From the NCBI RefSeq assembly GCF_020886315.1, contig NZ_AP025226.1, positions 1,700,001 through 1,764,000 of the forward strand: a stretch of 64,000 bases of DNA. Reading direction: 5' to 3'. This DNA is from Saccharolobus caldissimus. Its GTDB lineage: Archaea; Thermoproteota; Thermoprotei_A; Sulfolobales; Sulfolobaceae. The notes below the pieces were generated by a model. That model had not been told where the DNA came from and searched no databases. It saw only the letters and a program-made list of their open reading frames with translations. This document shows positions 19,535-28,085 of the stretch, one piece after another. Position numbers and translations under genes: made by a program. Position 1 is the first letter of the stretch. Each line of letters starts with the position of its first letter.

Positions 19535-21022
19535 GTGAAAGTATTACTAGTGACCGGAACTTTAGCTGCTCCAATATTAGCAGAGGTAGTAAAGAGTATA
19601 AAGGATGTAGAAATATCGATAAAAGTACTTAATTATCCAGTAGCGTCACTAATGAGTACAAAATTTATAGCAGAAAATCTGAAAAACTTAGGAATACAGA
19701 ATAATACTGATATAGATTATATTCTCTTACCCGGTTTAGTATATGGTGACGCTAAAATAGTAGAACAAGTCACGGGTATTAAAACGTTTAAGGGCACTGA
19801 AGAAGCTTGGGATTTGCCTAAGGTTATAGATGCGCTAAAGAAGGGAATAGAGCTATCTACAATAGATCCAGCAGACAAAATAATAAATAAAATAGACGAT
19901 GCAAATGAGAAAATAGAGAAGATCGAAAAAGAAGCCGAAATAGCATTTGAAATAGGAAATGTTAAAATTCCCGTGAGACCTCCACCTTTTAGAATTTTTC
20001 TAGAATTAGATCACAAGGAAAACATTGAAGAGTTAGACAGAGTTAGGAATTACATAGATGTTGTAGTCGTAGGTTTCCCAGTAGGTCATAATAATCTAGA
20101 TGAAGTTAGAAATAAAATTAGAGAAGTTGTAGATAAAGGGTATACTGTAGGAATTGACGCCGAATCTCCTAAGGAACTAATAGAAGGTGTTAAAGCTGGT
20201 GCGGAAATCGTGTTTAACTTAAATGAAACTAACATCAATAGCCTAGAAGAAATTAGGAAAGATTCCGCGTTTGTAGTAGCACCATTTTCAGTAGAAAATA
20301 AGGGAGAAATTACGGTAAAAATGGTTAATGAGGCCAAAAAGAGGGGGTTTGAAAAATTAATTGCCGACCCAGTTCTTTCCCCTCCACTAAGGGGATTGGT
20401 TAATAGCTTAATCGAATATAAATACGTTAGAGATACCCTGCCAGATATTCCAATACTTATGGGTGTTCTTAATGTAACGGAATTGTTAGACGCAGATAGC
20501 ATTGGTATTAACGCTCTTCTCACATCAATTGCAGGTGAGATAGGAATTTCTAATTTACTAATTATGGAAAAAGGTAAAACTAGGTGGAGTAGTTGGGAAA
20601 TTAAACAAGCTAGTAAAATGATTAGCATTGCGTTAAAGGAAAATAGACTTCCAAAGGATTTAGGAATAGACTTACTAGTACTAAAAAATAAGAGGAGGAC
20701 AAGGCAAAATGTTAAGGCTGATATAATTGTTAATGAGAGAGTCGAACCAGAGATGGATAAAGCAGGATTTGCGAGAATTTTCGTATCAGATGACGGATTC
20801 GGAATAGAATGGTTAGGAAAGGATAAAATTACTATTAAGGGTAAAGATGCCCTAAGTATAGGAAGAACTTTAATAAGAAAAATTAAGGATATTAGTAAAG
20901 AGCACATACTCTATATAGGCTATGAACTAGCAAAAGCTGAGATAGCATATAGGTTAGACAAGAATTATATTCAAGATCAACCCTTATTTAAAAAGATTGT
21001 AGATGATAATAGCAGTACCTAG
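19535..21022 (+). CDS. archaeal dihydropteroate-synthase-related protein
   Basis: A 495-aa protein of the archaeal DHPS-like family proposed for folate or methanopterin-type cofactor assembly. A Rossmann-like N-terminal part ([18 protein letters not shown]) precedes a TIM-barrel region from about 150, with [29 protein letters not shown] near 270 and [11 protein letters not shown], and a basic C-terminal domain. The start is GTG at 19535, about 27 bp from a TATA-like GTTAAATAG near 19503-19511, so probably leaderless. It overlaps the following gene by 20 bases. PTPS-like and MptE-like genes lie within 3 kb. Confidence 0.78.
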   Translation: MKVLLVTGTLAAPILAEVVKSIKDVEISIKVLNYPVASLMSTKFIAENLKNLGIQNNTDIDYILLPGLVYGDAKIVEQVTGIKTFKGTEEAWDLPKVIDALKKGIELSTIDPADKIINKIDDANEKIEKIEKEAEIAFEIGNVKIPVRPPPFRIFLELDHKENIEELDRVRNYIDVVVVGFPVGHNNLDEVRNKIREVVDKGYTVGIDAESPKELIEGVKAGAEIVFNLNETNINSLEEIRKDSAFVVAPFSVENKGEITVKMVNEAKKRGFEKLIADPVLSPPLRGLVNSLIEYKYVRDTLPDIPILMGVLNVTELLDADSIGINALLTSIAGEIGISNLLIMEKGKTRWSSWEIKQASKMISIALKENRLPKDLGIDLLVLKNKRRTRQNVKADIIVNERVEPEMDKAGFARIFVSDDGFGIEWLGKDKITIKGKDALSIGRTLIRKIKDISKEHILYIGYELAKAEIAYRLDKNYIQDQPLFKKIVDDNSST

Positions 21023-21446
21023 CATAATAGAGAAAGAGCGAGATGATTTCACTTTTATATTTGCAGTATTACCACCGATAGTGACGTTAAAAAACGCTAA
21101 TGAGAGAGTTAGAAAAATTATTAGTAAATTAGCAACGACTCTAGACTTAGAAGAAGCTTGTAAGGAAGAAGTTAAGTTATGTTACCCATTAATCTTTGGT
21201 GGAGTTTTTATATTCAATAGGGATGTTATTATTAAGAGATATGAGGTTAATGGTTACTTATGTAATGGAACAAAAGAGAATGTAAAAACAGTAAATGAAC
21301 TGATAAATTCTTTAGAAAATAACATAGAATGGTGCTTTAGATTCTCTGATAATGATATACTATGTTACAGTAAAAATAAGATAGCGGATATTGAATGTAA
21401 ATGGATTGATAATATAGGATTACGATTCATTATGGATACTCTATAA
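21003..21446 (+). CDS. conserved-looking protein of unknown function (147 aa)
   Basis: I recognise no family. The protein is mixed alpha/beta, with Cys residues at about 53, 59, 84, 110, 120 and 130, which is cysteine-rich for this genome. It starts 20 bases inside the end of the DHPS-like gene and is surely co-translated. Its end overlaps the convergent PTPS-like gene by 17 bases. The location between two pterin genes suggests a part in the same pathway. Confidence 0.6.
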   Translation: MIIAVPSIIEKERDDFTFIFAVLPPIVTLKNANERVRKIISKLATTLDLEEACKEEVKLCYPLIFGGVFIFNRDVIIKRYEVNGYLCNGTKENVKTVNELINSLENNIEWCFRFSDNDILCYSKNKIADIECKWIDNIGLRFIMDTL

Positions 21447-21846
21447 CCGCATATGAATCTTTACCTTCATAAATCTTTACTATAACCCTATATTTTTTAT
21501 TTAACCTCAAATATATATCTTTAGCAATTTCAATACCTATATATTCTGCTGTAGGAAAAGGGGCATCTATAACCTTGTACTCGACTCTAAAAGGACCCTC
21601 TAATTTTGACTTATCTAAATCAGATTTGGGTATTATAAGCTTATGATCCCAATCTTGTACAATTTCCTTTATTATTTTTTTAAGCAAATTGAAATCTATT
21701 ACAAAACCAGATTTTTCATTAACCTCTCCTTCAACTTCCACGTTTATTATATAGGTATGTCCGTGAATTTGACTATCAGCATATGATGACAAGGTATAAT
21801 GAGCTGAATCTATTGAAATACCCTCAACGCCTACTTTAACTTTCAT
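21430..21846 (-). CDS. 6-pyruvoyl-tetrahydropterin synthase/QueD family protein
   Basis: A 138-aa T-fold protein. Zinc ligands are expected from the SAHYTL His (residue 15) and the HGHTY histidines near 29-31. The [21 protein letters not shown] segment is the family second motif, and [12 protein letters not shown] holds the pterin-binding Glu. Where QueD and PTPS carry the catalytic Cys four residues before HGH there is Asp, and the Glu of the PTPS-III type is also not in place (sequence ADSQIHGH). The reaction is therefore uncertain: pterin side-chain chemistry or a queuosine/archaeosine precursor step. It is coupled to the next gene on the minus strand. Confidence 0.8.
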   Translation of the reverse strand: MKVKVGVEGISIDSAHYTLSSYADSQIHGHTYIINVEVEGEVNEKSGFVIDFNLLKKIIKEIVQDWDHKLIIPKSDLDKSKLEGPFRVEYKVIDAPFPTAEYIGIEIAKDIYLRLNKKYRVIVKIYEGKDSYAVIEYP

Positions 21847-22339
21847 TTAAAGACCTCCTTATGTTTTTCTCAAAATGTTCCCAGGTGGACTCACTTAAAT
21901 ATCTTATCTCGTCACAAAGAGATTTTATATTGGAATCTTCTTTTGTAACATGTTCTATTAATTTATTTATATTCATTAAAGTAATAAAATCTCCTTCTGC
22001 AACTTTTCTATCTCCAAAGTAAATTTTATCACCTAAAATTATATTACCCCCCTCTTCTATAATCTTGTAAACTGCGTAAACTAAGTTATCTATATCTATA
22101 TTATTTAAATATTGCAAAAATTTATCTTGAAGTTCATATTTTAATGTAAAGATCTTATCTTCAATAAGGTTAATTAGACTATCTAAAACCTCAACTTGAG
22201 CCTTGAAATTTTCTATTGCTAATAAATCCTTATATTTACTTAATATTAAGCAAGTCGTATTGCAGGGCACTGGTATTCCTAAAATAGGAAGACTTATACT
22301 AATTCTCTCTCTCAGATAACTCTCAGCTATTTCCCTCAT
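21836..22339 (-). CDS. unknown helical protein upstream of the PTPS-like gene (167 aa)
   Basis: No family is recognised. The start has a conserved-looking [16 protein letters not shown] with two Cys, followed by long charged helices and one short beta segment ([21 protein letters not shown]). Its 3' end overlaps the PTPS-like start by 11 bases, so the two genes form a bicistronic unit. There are no transmembrane segments. A role with the pterin genes is inferred from position alone. Confidence 0.55.
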   Translation of the reverse strand: MREIAESYLRERISISLPILGIPVPCNTTCLILSKYKDLLAIENFKAQVEVLDSLINLIEDKIFTLKYELQDKFLQYLNNIDIDNLVYAVYKIIEEGGNIILGDKIYFGDRKVAEGDFITLMNINKLIEHVTKEDSNIKSLCDEIRYLSESTWEHFEKNIRRSLNES

Positions 22340-22370
22340 ACTTTTTATATCGAATTCTTAAGTATTAAAC

Positions 22371-22736
22371 ATGAAGTTACTCTTGAGTGTGATTGAAGAC
22401 CTCTCATCTTCAATAATAGAATGGTATGGAGATTACGTTAGGAGAATAATTATTGGGGGAAAATCTATAGAAAATAGAAATGAAATAGATGAGACAATAT
22501 ATTTGCTAGTATTGGATAAAGTTTCGAAAATCTCGTTTTACGCTAGAGGAGAGATATTCTCGTTCTTTTATAATAAAATTCTCAAAAACAGTGAAAATGT
22601 AAAACAATACATACTGCGCTATGGTACTCTTCCAAAAATATATGGAATAATTATCTCCCCCAAAGAATTAGACTACGAAATTCCTATAGTAGAATATATA
22701 TTAAATAATGGAATTGAATTACTAAATAGGAGTTGA
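22371..22736 (+). CDS. degenerate MNT-type nucleotidyltransferase-like protein
   Basis: A 121-aa protein whose layout follows minimal nucleotidyltransferases: a helix, then YVRRIIIGGKSIENRNEIDE and TIYLLVLDK in the place of GSxARG and DxDLxV, then a helix and a C-terminal strand-helix with KIYGIIISPKEL and YILNNGIELL. The GS motif is altered to GGKS and the Asp pair is lost, so it is probably not catalytic. The HEPN-like gene follows six bases after the stop, the usual order of MNT/HEPN pairs. Assignment is by pattern only. Confidence 0.5.
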   Translation: MKLLLSVIEDLSSSIIEWYGDYVRRIIIGGKSIENRNEIDETIYLLVLDKVSKISFYARGEIFSFFYNKILKNSENVKQYILRYGTLPKIYGIIISPKELDYEIPIVEYILNNGIELLNRS

Positions 22737-22742
22737 ATAAAG

Positions 22743-23132
22743 TTGGACTTAAGTTTAGTAGCAGCCGAGTACTTACTTAGAGCTAGAAGAACGTTAAAAG
22801 AGGCAAAAATTGCGTTTGATGATGGCGATCTCTATTATACCGTAATTAGAGTTTTAGACACAATTGAGAATTTATCAAAGGTTATATTAACACTCAATAA
22901 TAAATTCAATTTTAATTTATATTGGAATGGAATTATATTGGATAATAAAAATGAACTTGAAATAAAGATAAGGGATTTAGAAATTAAATTATTACCAATA
23001 CTTTTAATTAACGAGTCTGCCTTAAAGACACCTTCTGTTATAATTAGGAATAAAGAGGCTGAGATGCTTTTAGATGAAGTAACAAAAATTTTCAACGAGG
23101 TAGAGAAATTATATGACGAATACCATAATTGA
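22743..23132 (+). CDS. HEPN-like helical protein
   Basis: A 129-aa all-helical protein beginning AAEYLLRARRTLKEAKIAFDDGDLYYTVIRVLDTIENLSKVIL, the layout of HEPN domains (summarised, not all residues are diagnostic). The R-x4-6-H ribonuclease motif is absent, so it should not be an active RNase toxin. It starts at TTG and follows the MNT-like gene by six bases; the next small gene overlaps it by 20. It may be a binding partner of the degenerate nucleotidyltransferase. Confidence 0.5.
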   Translation: MDLSLVAAEYLLRARRTLKEAKIAFDDGDLYYTVIRVLDTIENLSKVILTLNNKFNFNLYWNGIILDNKNELEIKIRDLEIKLLPILLINESALKTPSVIIRNKEAEMLLDEVTKIFNEVEKLYDEYHN

Positions 23133-23319
23133 TCTAGAATCTTATACTTGCTCCAGTGATCCAATAGAGGCAATAGAGCATTTAAGGGGTAAAAACAATA
23201 TTGTATTCAAAATATCTAATAAAAATCCATATTTTAGTATAATAATTAATAAATATGAAATAGATATAATTAAGCAGGAGGGCGATATAATTTACTTTAT
23301 GATACGTTTAAATGGATAA
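23113..23319 (+). CDS. small unknown protein (68 aa)
   Basis: A 68-aa alpha/beta protein, no family recognised. It starts with ATG 20 bases inside the HEPN-like gene and ends 11 bases before the MptE-like gene. It has one Cys and a C-terminal beta-hairpin (KYEIDIIKQEGDIIYFMIRL). Tight packing in a single direction makes it a plausible real gene of the pterin operon. Confidence 0.5.
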   Translation: MTNTIIDLESYTCSSDPIEAIEHLRGKNNIVFKISNKNPYFSIIINKYEIDIIKQEGDIIYFMIRLNG

Positions 23320-23330
23320 ATTTCTATAGT

Positions 23331-23942
23331 ATGATTAGAAGTCAATTTGGCTTTAACGAGAGAGATGATTATATCTCAGCGTCAATCCTGAACTATATTG
23401 TAAATGATTACAACGAAGAAGAATTAAGAGATTTAATTAAAGGAAGAAATGTAGCAATAGTAGGTGCTGGCCCAGAACTAATAAAGATAGACAAAATAAA
23501 GGAAGACGTAATAATAGCTGCAGACGGTGCTACAAATTACTTAGTTAGTATAGGATTAGAACCAGATGTCATTGTTACTGATCTTGATGGAATAATTGTA
23601 TATCCTAAAAATTCAATATTCGTAGTATTAGCGCACGGAGATAACATTAACTTATTACCTAAGGTGAAAGAAATGAACAAAGTAATTCCTACTGCTCAGG
23701 TTTTGCCATTTGGCCGTTTAAAATTATATGGTGGTTTTACTGACGGAGATAGGGCAGTAGTTCTCGCAAGATATATGGGAGCTAAGAGTATCAAATTATA
23801 TGCTATGGATTTTGAGTCAGGTATTGTGGGAAAGTTTTCGAAACCCTACTATAATGAGGACGTACCTGCATCAATGATTAAAAGAAAAAAATTAGAAATA
23901 GCTCGAATGATAATTGAAAAAGTTTTAAATCATAATGTATAG
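23331..23942 (+). CDS. mptE: 6-hydroxymethyl-7,8-dihydropterin pyrophosphokinase, MptE-like
   Basis: A 203-aa protein of the archaeal MptE (DUF115) family, which pyrophosphorylates 6-hydroxymethyl-dihydropterin, the substrate of DHPS. Key segments are NVAIVGAGPELIKIDK near 45-60, IIAADGATNYLVSIGLEPDVIVTDLDG near 63-90 (in parts), and LYGGFTDGDRAVVLARYMGA. It closes a run of four genes on the plus strand. Together with the DHPS-like gene it gives two successive steps of pterin assembly within 4.5 kb. Confidence 0.85.
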   Translation: MIRSQFGFNERDDYISASILNYIVNDYNEEELRDLIKGRNVAIVGAGPELIKIDKIKEDVIIAADGATNYLVSIGLEPDVIVTDLDGIIVYPKNSIFVVLAHGDNINLLPKVKEMNKVIPTAQVLPFGRLKLYGGFTDGDRAVVLARYMGAKSIKLYAMDFESGIVGKFSKPYYNEDVPASMIKRKKLEIARMIIEKVLNHNV

Positions 23943-23945
23943 TAA

Positions 23946-23957
23946 GTTTTAAATATT
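23946..23957 (+). promoter_or_regulatory. TATA box of the LeuA/NifV-like gene
   Basis: GTTTTAAATATT is centred 25 bp before the ATG at 23976. This predicts a leaderless transcript starting at that ATG, which matters because the ATG is out of frame with the conserved protein. Confidence 0.6.
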
Positions 23958-23975
23958 ATTATAAGGTTAGTTTAC

Positions 23976-25135
23976 ATGGTGCTTACGGGGTATGAGTATT
24001 CTCCACTCCTAGAAGAATTAGGATATTTGATACAACTTTAAGAGATGGAGAACAAGCTCCTGGAATAGATTTAACTATTGAGCAGAAAATACAAATAGCG
24101 AGAAAATTAGCTGAACTAGGAGTAGATATAATAGAAGCAGGATTTCCAGCGTCCTCTGAAGGCGAATTCATAGCGACAAAAAGAATATTTGAAGAAATAG
24201 GTGATCAAGTAGAAGTTATAGGACTGTCTAGAGCAAATAAAAACGATATAGATAAGACAATAAGCACTGGAATTTCTAGTATACATCTATTTATAGCTAC
24301 GTCAGAACTTCACATGAAGTATAAATTAAAAATGACTAGAGAAGAAGTCCTTAACAGAATATACGAAAGTGTAAGGTATGCTAAAGACCATGGAATGATA
24401 GTTGAATTTAGCCCAGAAGATGCTACAAGAACTGAAGAGGATTTCTTATTTACAGCTATTCGTACTGCCATAGATGCTGGAGCTGATAGGATTAATATAC
24501 CAGATACAGTTGGCGTAATGCACCCATTTAAGTATTATGATCTTATTAAAAAGATAGTAACCTTTGTTGGAGATCGTATAATAGTAAGTGTACATTGCCA
24601 TAACGATTTCGGCTTAGCTACTGCCAATTCTCTAGCAGGTGTTTACGCTGGGGCTAGGCAAGTACACGTAACAGTTAATGGAATAGGAGAAAGAGCGGGA
24701 AATGCATCGCTTGAAGAAGTTGTGATGGGAATAAAGAAATTATTAAACTATGAAGTAAACGTAAAGACGTGGAAACTTTATGAAGTAAGCAGATTTGTTG
24801 CAGAAATGACTGGAATTCCAGTTCCATATTTTAAGGCTATTGTAGGTGATAACGCTTTCGGTCATGAATCTGGCATACATGTTCATGGAGTTATAGAAAA
24901 TCCATTTACATACGAGCCTATTTCGCCAGAGGAAGTTGGGAATTTTAGGAGACTTGCACTAGGTAAACATAGTGGTATTCATGGTCTAAGAAAGCTATTA
25001 GAAGAACAAGGAATAAAGCTAAATGAAAATCAGTTACGTGTAGTATTAAATGAGATTAAAAAATTGGCTGAGAGCGGACATAAAGTATCTGTAGAGGACG
25101 CTAAAAACATTGCACTTAAATTATTAAGCCAATAA
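23976..25135 (+). pseudogene. LeuA/NifV/AksA-family acyltransferase with an apparent frameshift at the N-terminus
   Basis: Homocitrate/isopropylmalate-synthase-type enzyme of about 380 aa without the LeuA regulatory domain. The catalytic barrel is intact from [18 protein letters not shown] (coded from 24011), through [15 protein letters not shown] and [13 protein letters not shown]. In that frame the only upstream stop is TGA at 23993 and no ATG, GTG or TTG precedes 24314, which would remove over 100 conserved residues. The ATG at 23976, placed 25 bp after a TATA box, opens another frame (MVLTGYEYS) that stops at 24039. Removing two bases from TCTC near 23999-24003 joins the frames as [13 protein letters not shown]. 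Likely an indel, a sequencing error, or less likely recoding. Confidence 0.75.
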
Positions 25136-25144
25136 GATCTAATT

Positions 25145-25777
25145 ATGTTGCTAAAATTTTTTGGACATTCTTGTATATTAATAGATAATAAGATTTTAAT
25201 TGATCCACATGATGGAGGAAGTATTGGCTTACCTAGGCCCCCTATAAACAATGTTGACTTAATTTTAATAACGCATGACCATTATGATCACAATGCATAT
25301 CAAATATTCCAATACAAAGATGTTAAAATTAATTTTTACGGGTCTTTTACTTATGATAATTACACTATAAAAGGTATTAAGACTTATCATGATAAATATA
25401 ATGGAAAATTAAGAGGAGAAAATAGTGTATATATAATAGAAAAGGATGATAAAGAAATAGTCCACTTAGGAGATATAGGCCATTTACCAGATGAAAAACT
25501 TTATGAAGAAATTTCTGAGCCTGATGTATTACTTATACCTATAGGAGGTGTGATAACTATAAACTATAAGGAAGCTATAGAAATAATTAACAAGGTAAAT
25601 CCTAGAATAATTGTCCCTATACATTATTGGATAAAAGGACATTACATGCCATTAGATCCGCCAGATGATTTCATATCAAATATAGATTATAAAATAAAAT
25701 ACTTGGACTTCAAAAACAATGAAATAAATGAAGAAATAGAAAATAACACAAAAGTGGTATATATTATTAGAGTCTAA
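25145..25777 (+). CDS. metallo-beta-lactamase fold hydrolase (UlaG-like)
   Basis: A 210-aa metal-dependent hydrolase. It starts [10 protein letters not shown], typical of the UlaG/YtnP-like branch, and has the metal motif THDHYDHN at 43-50, then HLGDIGHLP and a closing PIHYWIKG. These could hydrolyse lactones, phosphodiesters or other small molecules. It begins ten bases after the LeuA-like stop. The last 11 bases overlap a convergent regulator gene. Confidence 0.85.
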   Translation: MLLKFFGHSCILIDNKILIDPHDGGSIGLPRPPINNVDLILITHDHYDHNAYQIFQYKDVKINFYGSFTYDNYTIKGIKTYHDKYNGKLRGENSVYIIEKDDKEIVHLGDIGHLPDEKLYEEISEPDVLLIPIGGVITINYKEAIEIINKVNPRIIVPIHYWIKGHYMPLDPPDDFISNIDYKIKYLDFKNNEINEEIENNTKVVYIIRV

Positions 25778-25949
25778 TTTTCTCAACTCTTGCTACTGGT
25801 ACGGTCTCTTTTGATAACTCATCTCTTACCATTTTTTCTATAGCTTTTCGTATAGCTTCTGATCTATTTAAACCATATTTTATTGCATATCTGTCTAATA
25901 GTTCTAATAGATCTTCCTCTACTTTAAATGTTACAACTCTCATTTTCAC
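25767..25949 (-). CDS. ribbon-helix-helix (CopG-type) transcription regulator
   Basis: A 60-aa DNA-binding protein. The strand VVTFKVEED, the helix [13 protein letters not shown] and the second helix [18 protein letters not shown] give the classic RHH fold, which dimerises and binds short repeats. The second Met (25943) is an equally good start and fits a leaderless message from the TATA-like ACTTAAAC around 25975-25982. It is divergent from a second RHH gene across 142 bp that hold repeated AGTATTC motifs. Confidence 0.85.
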   Translation of the reverse strand: MKMRVVTFKVEEDLLELLDRYAIKYGLNRSEAIRKAIEKMVRDELSKETVPVARVEKIRL

Positions 25950-25979
25950 TCAAATATAAACTTGTCATTAGTAAGGTTT

Positions 25980-26029
25980 AAGTATTCTGTGGAACGGTAT
26001 TTCAGTATTCCACTATGAAGAGGAATACT
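25980..26029. promoter_or_regulatory. operator-like repeats between two RHH regulators
   Basis: AGTATTC occurs at 25981-25987 and again 23 bp on at 26004-26010. The second copy, AGTATTCC (26004-26011), forms an inverted repeat with GGAATACT (26022-26029). The first copy lies over the probable TATA element of the minus-strand RHH gene. The pattern suits a regulator dimer or tetramer that controls both divergent genes. Confidence 0.5.
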
Positions 26030-26077
26030 TAATAGAAAATAAAGATTAATATATTACTCTTTGCATATTAGTATTTA

Positions 26078-26083
26078 GAGGAG
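26078..26083 (+). promoter_or_regulatory. strong Shine-Dalgarno sequence of the second RHH gene
   Basis: GAGGAG lies eight bases before the ATG at 26092. Most nearby transcripts look leaderless, so a strong site here implies a real 5' leader for this regulator. Confidence 0.55.
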
Positions 26084-26091
26084 AATACATA

Positions 26092-26406
26092 ATGCCTACT
26101 ATACATTTATCATTACCGGAATGGATGTATGATGAACTTAAACAGAAAGCTGATGAATTAGGCATACAAATGACTGATTTAGTCAAATTATTTATAAAAA
26201 AGGGATTAGAGGGAGATTTTGACGAAAATAAGGAAAAGGAGGATAAACAGAATACTACTACATATGAGGAAAGTATAGCATTTTTAGAAGCTAAAGTAGC
26301 TCAATTAGATGCACTATTAATAGAGGTTTTAAAGAAATTACAAATGCTTGAAGAAGAGAGGGAAGATAGTGAGGAAGAAGTAGAAATAGTTAATAGTGAC
26401 AAGTAG
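26092..26406 (+). CDS. RHH-type regulator with C-terminal coiled coil
   Basis: A 104-aa protein. The first 45 residues look like a ribbon-helix-helix domain (TIHLSLPEWMYDELKQKADELG, then TDLVKLFIKKGLEG), followed by an acidic linker and a coiled coil from about 60 to 90 rich in Leu heptads (AFLEAKVAQLDALLIEVLKKL). The coil would mediate oligomerisation or partner binding. It is divergent from another RHH gene, and they may act as a pair. Confidence 0.7.
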   Translation: MPTIHLSLPEWMYDELKQKADELGIQMTDLVKLFIKKGLEGDFDENKEKEDKQNTTTYEESIAFLEAKVAQLDALLIEVLKKLQMLEEEREDSEEEVEIVNSDK

Positions 26407-26440
26407 GTAGAAATTTAATCCCATATTTAAATTACTTAAT

Positions 26441-26503
26441 AGGCCTGCGCGATTTAAAACCCCGAGTACCGGGGGAAAATGAACGCAGGTGGGTCCCCCC
26501 GGA
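26441..26503 (+). ncRNA. candidate structured RNA with two exclusive hairpins
   Basis: A GC-rich island in an AT-rich gap between convergent genes. Fold 1 pairs CCTGCG (26444-26449) with CGCAGG (26484-26489) around an inner hairpin CCCCG/CGGGG (26460-26464 with 26470-26474). Fold 2 pairs CCGGGGG (26469-26475) with CCCCCGG (26496-26502). Both use the same G run, so they exclude each other. TATA-like elements at 26411-26419 and 26423-26431 precede it. It is followed directly by a box C/D sRNA, so it may be the 5' part of the same transcript. The function is unknown. Confidence 0.5.
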
Positions 26504-26507
26504 TTTT

Positions 26508-26573
26508 AAGTAAAATGATGTTGCAGGGACGGACTGAATAATTGTGTAGAAGGCGTGGAGAGACTGATTACTT
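26508..26573 (+). ncRNA. box C/D small RNA (2'-O-methylation guide)
   Basis: Box C ATGATGT (26515-26521, one mismatch to RTGATGA), box D' CTGA (26534-26537), a weak C' near 26545-26551 and box D CTGA (26564-26567). The ends close with a perfect six-base stem, AAGTAA (26508-26513) and TTACTT (26568-26573), directly flanking boxes C and D. The D' guide (26522-26533) contains GCAGGGACG, complementary to CGUCCCUGC, which I recall from archaeal 16S rRNA near E. coli position 1380. The fifth base before D' would direct methylation of the U in CGUCCC. I could not assign the D guide (26552-26563). Confidence 0.82.
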
Positions 26574-26636
26574 TCATGTGTAGTTTTGTTAGATTAAGAA
26601 TACACGCACAGAATTGTACAAGATGAAATAAAAAAA

Positions 26637-26870
26637 TTACATTACTATTAAAGTTACGGTTCTTATTATATTTGGATTTCTTCTTATTTCATAAACTATT
26701 TTCTTCAAATCATCTGAGGATTTGGCCTCAACTTCAATTACTACATCATATTCCCCATAAACTGGGTCTGCCCTTAACACTCCATTAACCTTTTTTGCTG
26801 CATCTGCTACCTCTAATTCCTTACCTACCGTAGTCGAAACGAGAACATATGCCCTGACAACTTCTGCCAT
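26637..26870 (-). CDS. stand-alone Lrp/AsnC ligand-binding (RAM) domain protein
   Basis: A 77-aa protein with only the alpha/beta RAM domain of Lrp/AsnC regulators: [40 protein letters not shown] and a last strand with TVTLIVM. There is no helix-turn-helix. Such proteins bind small molecules such as amino acids and can form mixed oligomers with full-length regulators. It has its own promoter region (26871-26903) behind the ABC exporter operon. Confidence 0.85.
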   Translation of the reverse strand: MAEVVRAYVLVSTTVGKELEVADAAKKVNGVLRADPVYGEYDVVIEVEAKSSDDLKKIVYEIRRNPNIIRTVTLIVM

Positions 26871-26903
26871 AATGTATATAATTACGACTGAATATTTAAA
26901 CGT

Positions 26904-28085
26904 TTACTTTAGTAGTAATCTTTCTGAGTTAAATAGTTTTGATGAAATTAATAATATTATTATTGATATTACTAATGTAACTATTAAGAGGGTATACGAA
27001 ATCAAAGTAGAACCAGAAACATAATATAGCATAGACAAACTTAATTGTTCATATGGAATTATTGATATTAAATTTAAGGGAAATGATATTGAAGCTACAT
27101 TTATAAACAATGCAGAAAATGAAGCTACTAGGCCAAACGTCAAGACAAGAAAGTTTATTAACTGAATATTCCGCATAGATCCTCCTAATCCAATAAGCAA
27201 TATTACACTAAGAGCTGCTGTTAATAAAACAGCTAAAAGGTAAATACATACTACAATTAAGCTAAACGTTAAGGTTATGGACACCGATGAGTTAGTAGTA
27301 TAAGATATTATTGACGAAAATATAACTATCCCTAAAATATCACCTAGGGACGACAAGATGCCTAATAGTATCGATATAATAACCTTAGAAAATATGAATG
27401 ATCTAATTGATATTGGAGACGCTAGTAACGACTCTAACGTTTTTCTTTCTTTCTCTCCTACTATGCCCTCTGTGACATAAAATATTACCGGAGTTGCACT
27501 AGGGAAGAGGACTAAGCCCACAATTCTGGCTAATTCACTTAGATTAGCTTGCGATTCTGGCACTCCTTTTCCAGTAATTGATACTGTTTTTTGCTTAACT
27601 ATTAGTGGAGATATGATATCTTTATAGTTAACATTATACAAATGAGAGGCATTTATCATATATTCTACTCTAGACTGAACAATATTATATTCTAAATTGC
27701 CTAAGGCATTATTGACTAGATTAAAAGTCTCTTGATTTGAAGAAATTAGGATGTAAATTATTAAATATGCACGTTTAGATATATTAGATACATTTAAGCT
27801 AAAGTCGTTAGGAAATATTATTACAGCATCAGGCGTGTTGTTCGTCTTATTATAGAACACTATACCGCCGTTTTGTAAAATATAATTAGCTACTAAATTA
27901 ACATAGGGAATGTTAGATTGATTATAGTTAATTATTTCTATTACTGGTGGAGAAACTGCAACAGAGGCGTACAAGATTATACCAATTAATGGCAATAAGA
28001 TAAACGGAAGTATAATAGATCCTAATATTAACTTCTTATCTCTTTTTATATCTAATAATTCTTTCTTTAATACTGTTCTTATCAT
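26904..28085 (-). CDS. ABC-2 type transporter permease
   Basis: A 393-aa membrane protein of the NatB/ABC-2 class: one N-terminal transmembrane helix ([20 protein letters not shown]), a large external domain of about 150 residues, and five or six C-terminal helices, with [18 protein letters not shown], the usual ABC-2 cytoplasmic motif. It overlaps the ATPase gene by four bases (ATGA). The substrate is unknown; homologues export sodium, drugs or lipids. Confidence 0.87.
   Translation of the reverse strand: MIRTVLKKELLDIKRDKKLILGSIILPFILLPLIGIILYASVAVSPPVIEIINYNQSNIPYVNLVANYILQNGGIVFYNKTNNTPDAVIIFPNDFSLNVSNISKRAYLIIYILISSNQETFNLVNNALGNLEYNIVQSRVEYMINASHLYNVNYKDIISPLIVKQKTVSITGKGVPESQANLSELARIVGLVLFPSATPVIFYVTEGIVGEKERKTLESLLASPISIRSFIFSKVIISILLGILSSLGDILGIVIFSSIISYTTNSSVSITLTFSLIVVCIYLLAVLLTAALSVILLIGLGGSMRNIQLINFLVLTFGLVASFSALFINVASISFPLNLISIIPYEQLSLSMLYYVSGSTLISYTLLIVTLVISIIILLISSKLFNSERLLLK

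Noticed and set aside
20086-20907. Long open frame on the minus strand inside the DHPS-like gene
   Set aside because: It is antisense to a well-supported gene, has low-complexity Leu/Ser/Ile-rich composition and no recognisable motif, as expected for a shadow frame in AT-rich DNA.
23994-24041. Programmed ribosomal frameshift signal in the LeuA-like gene
   Set aside because: There is no X-XXY-YYZ slippery heptamer and no clear downstream stem within the overlap of the two frames; an indel explains the sequence more simply.
26441-26503. Possible tRNA gene in the GC-rich island
   Set aside because: Neither strand gives an acceptor stem, an anticodon arm or a T-arm with the conserved TTC loop; the pairings found do not form a cloverleaf.
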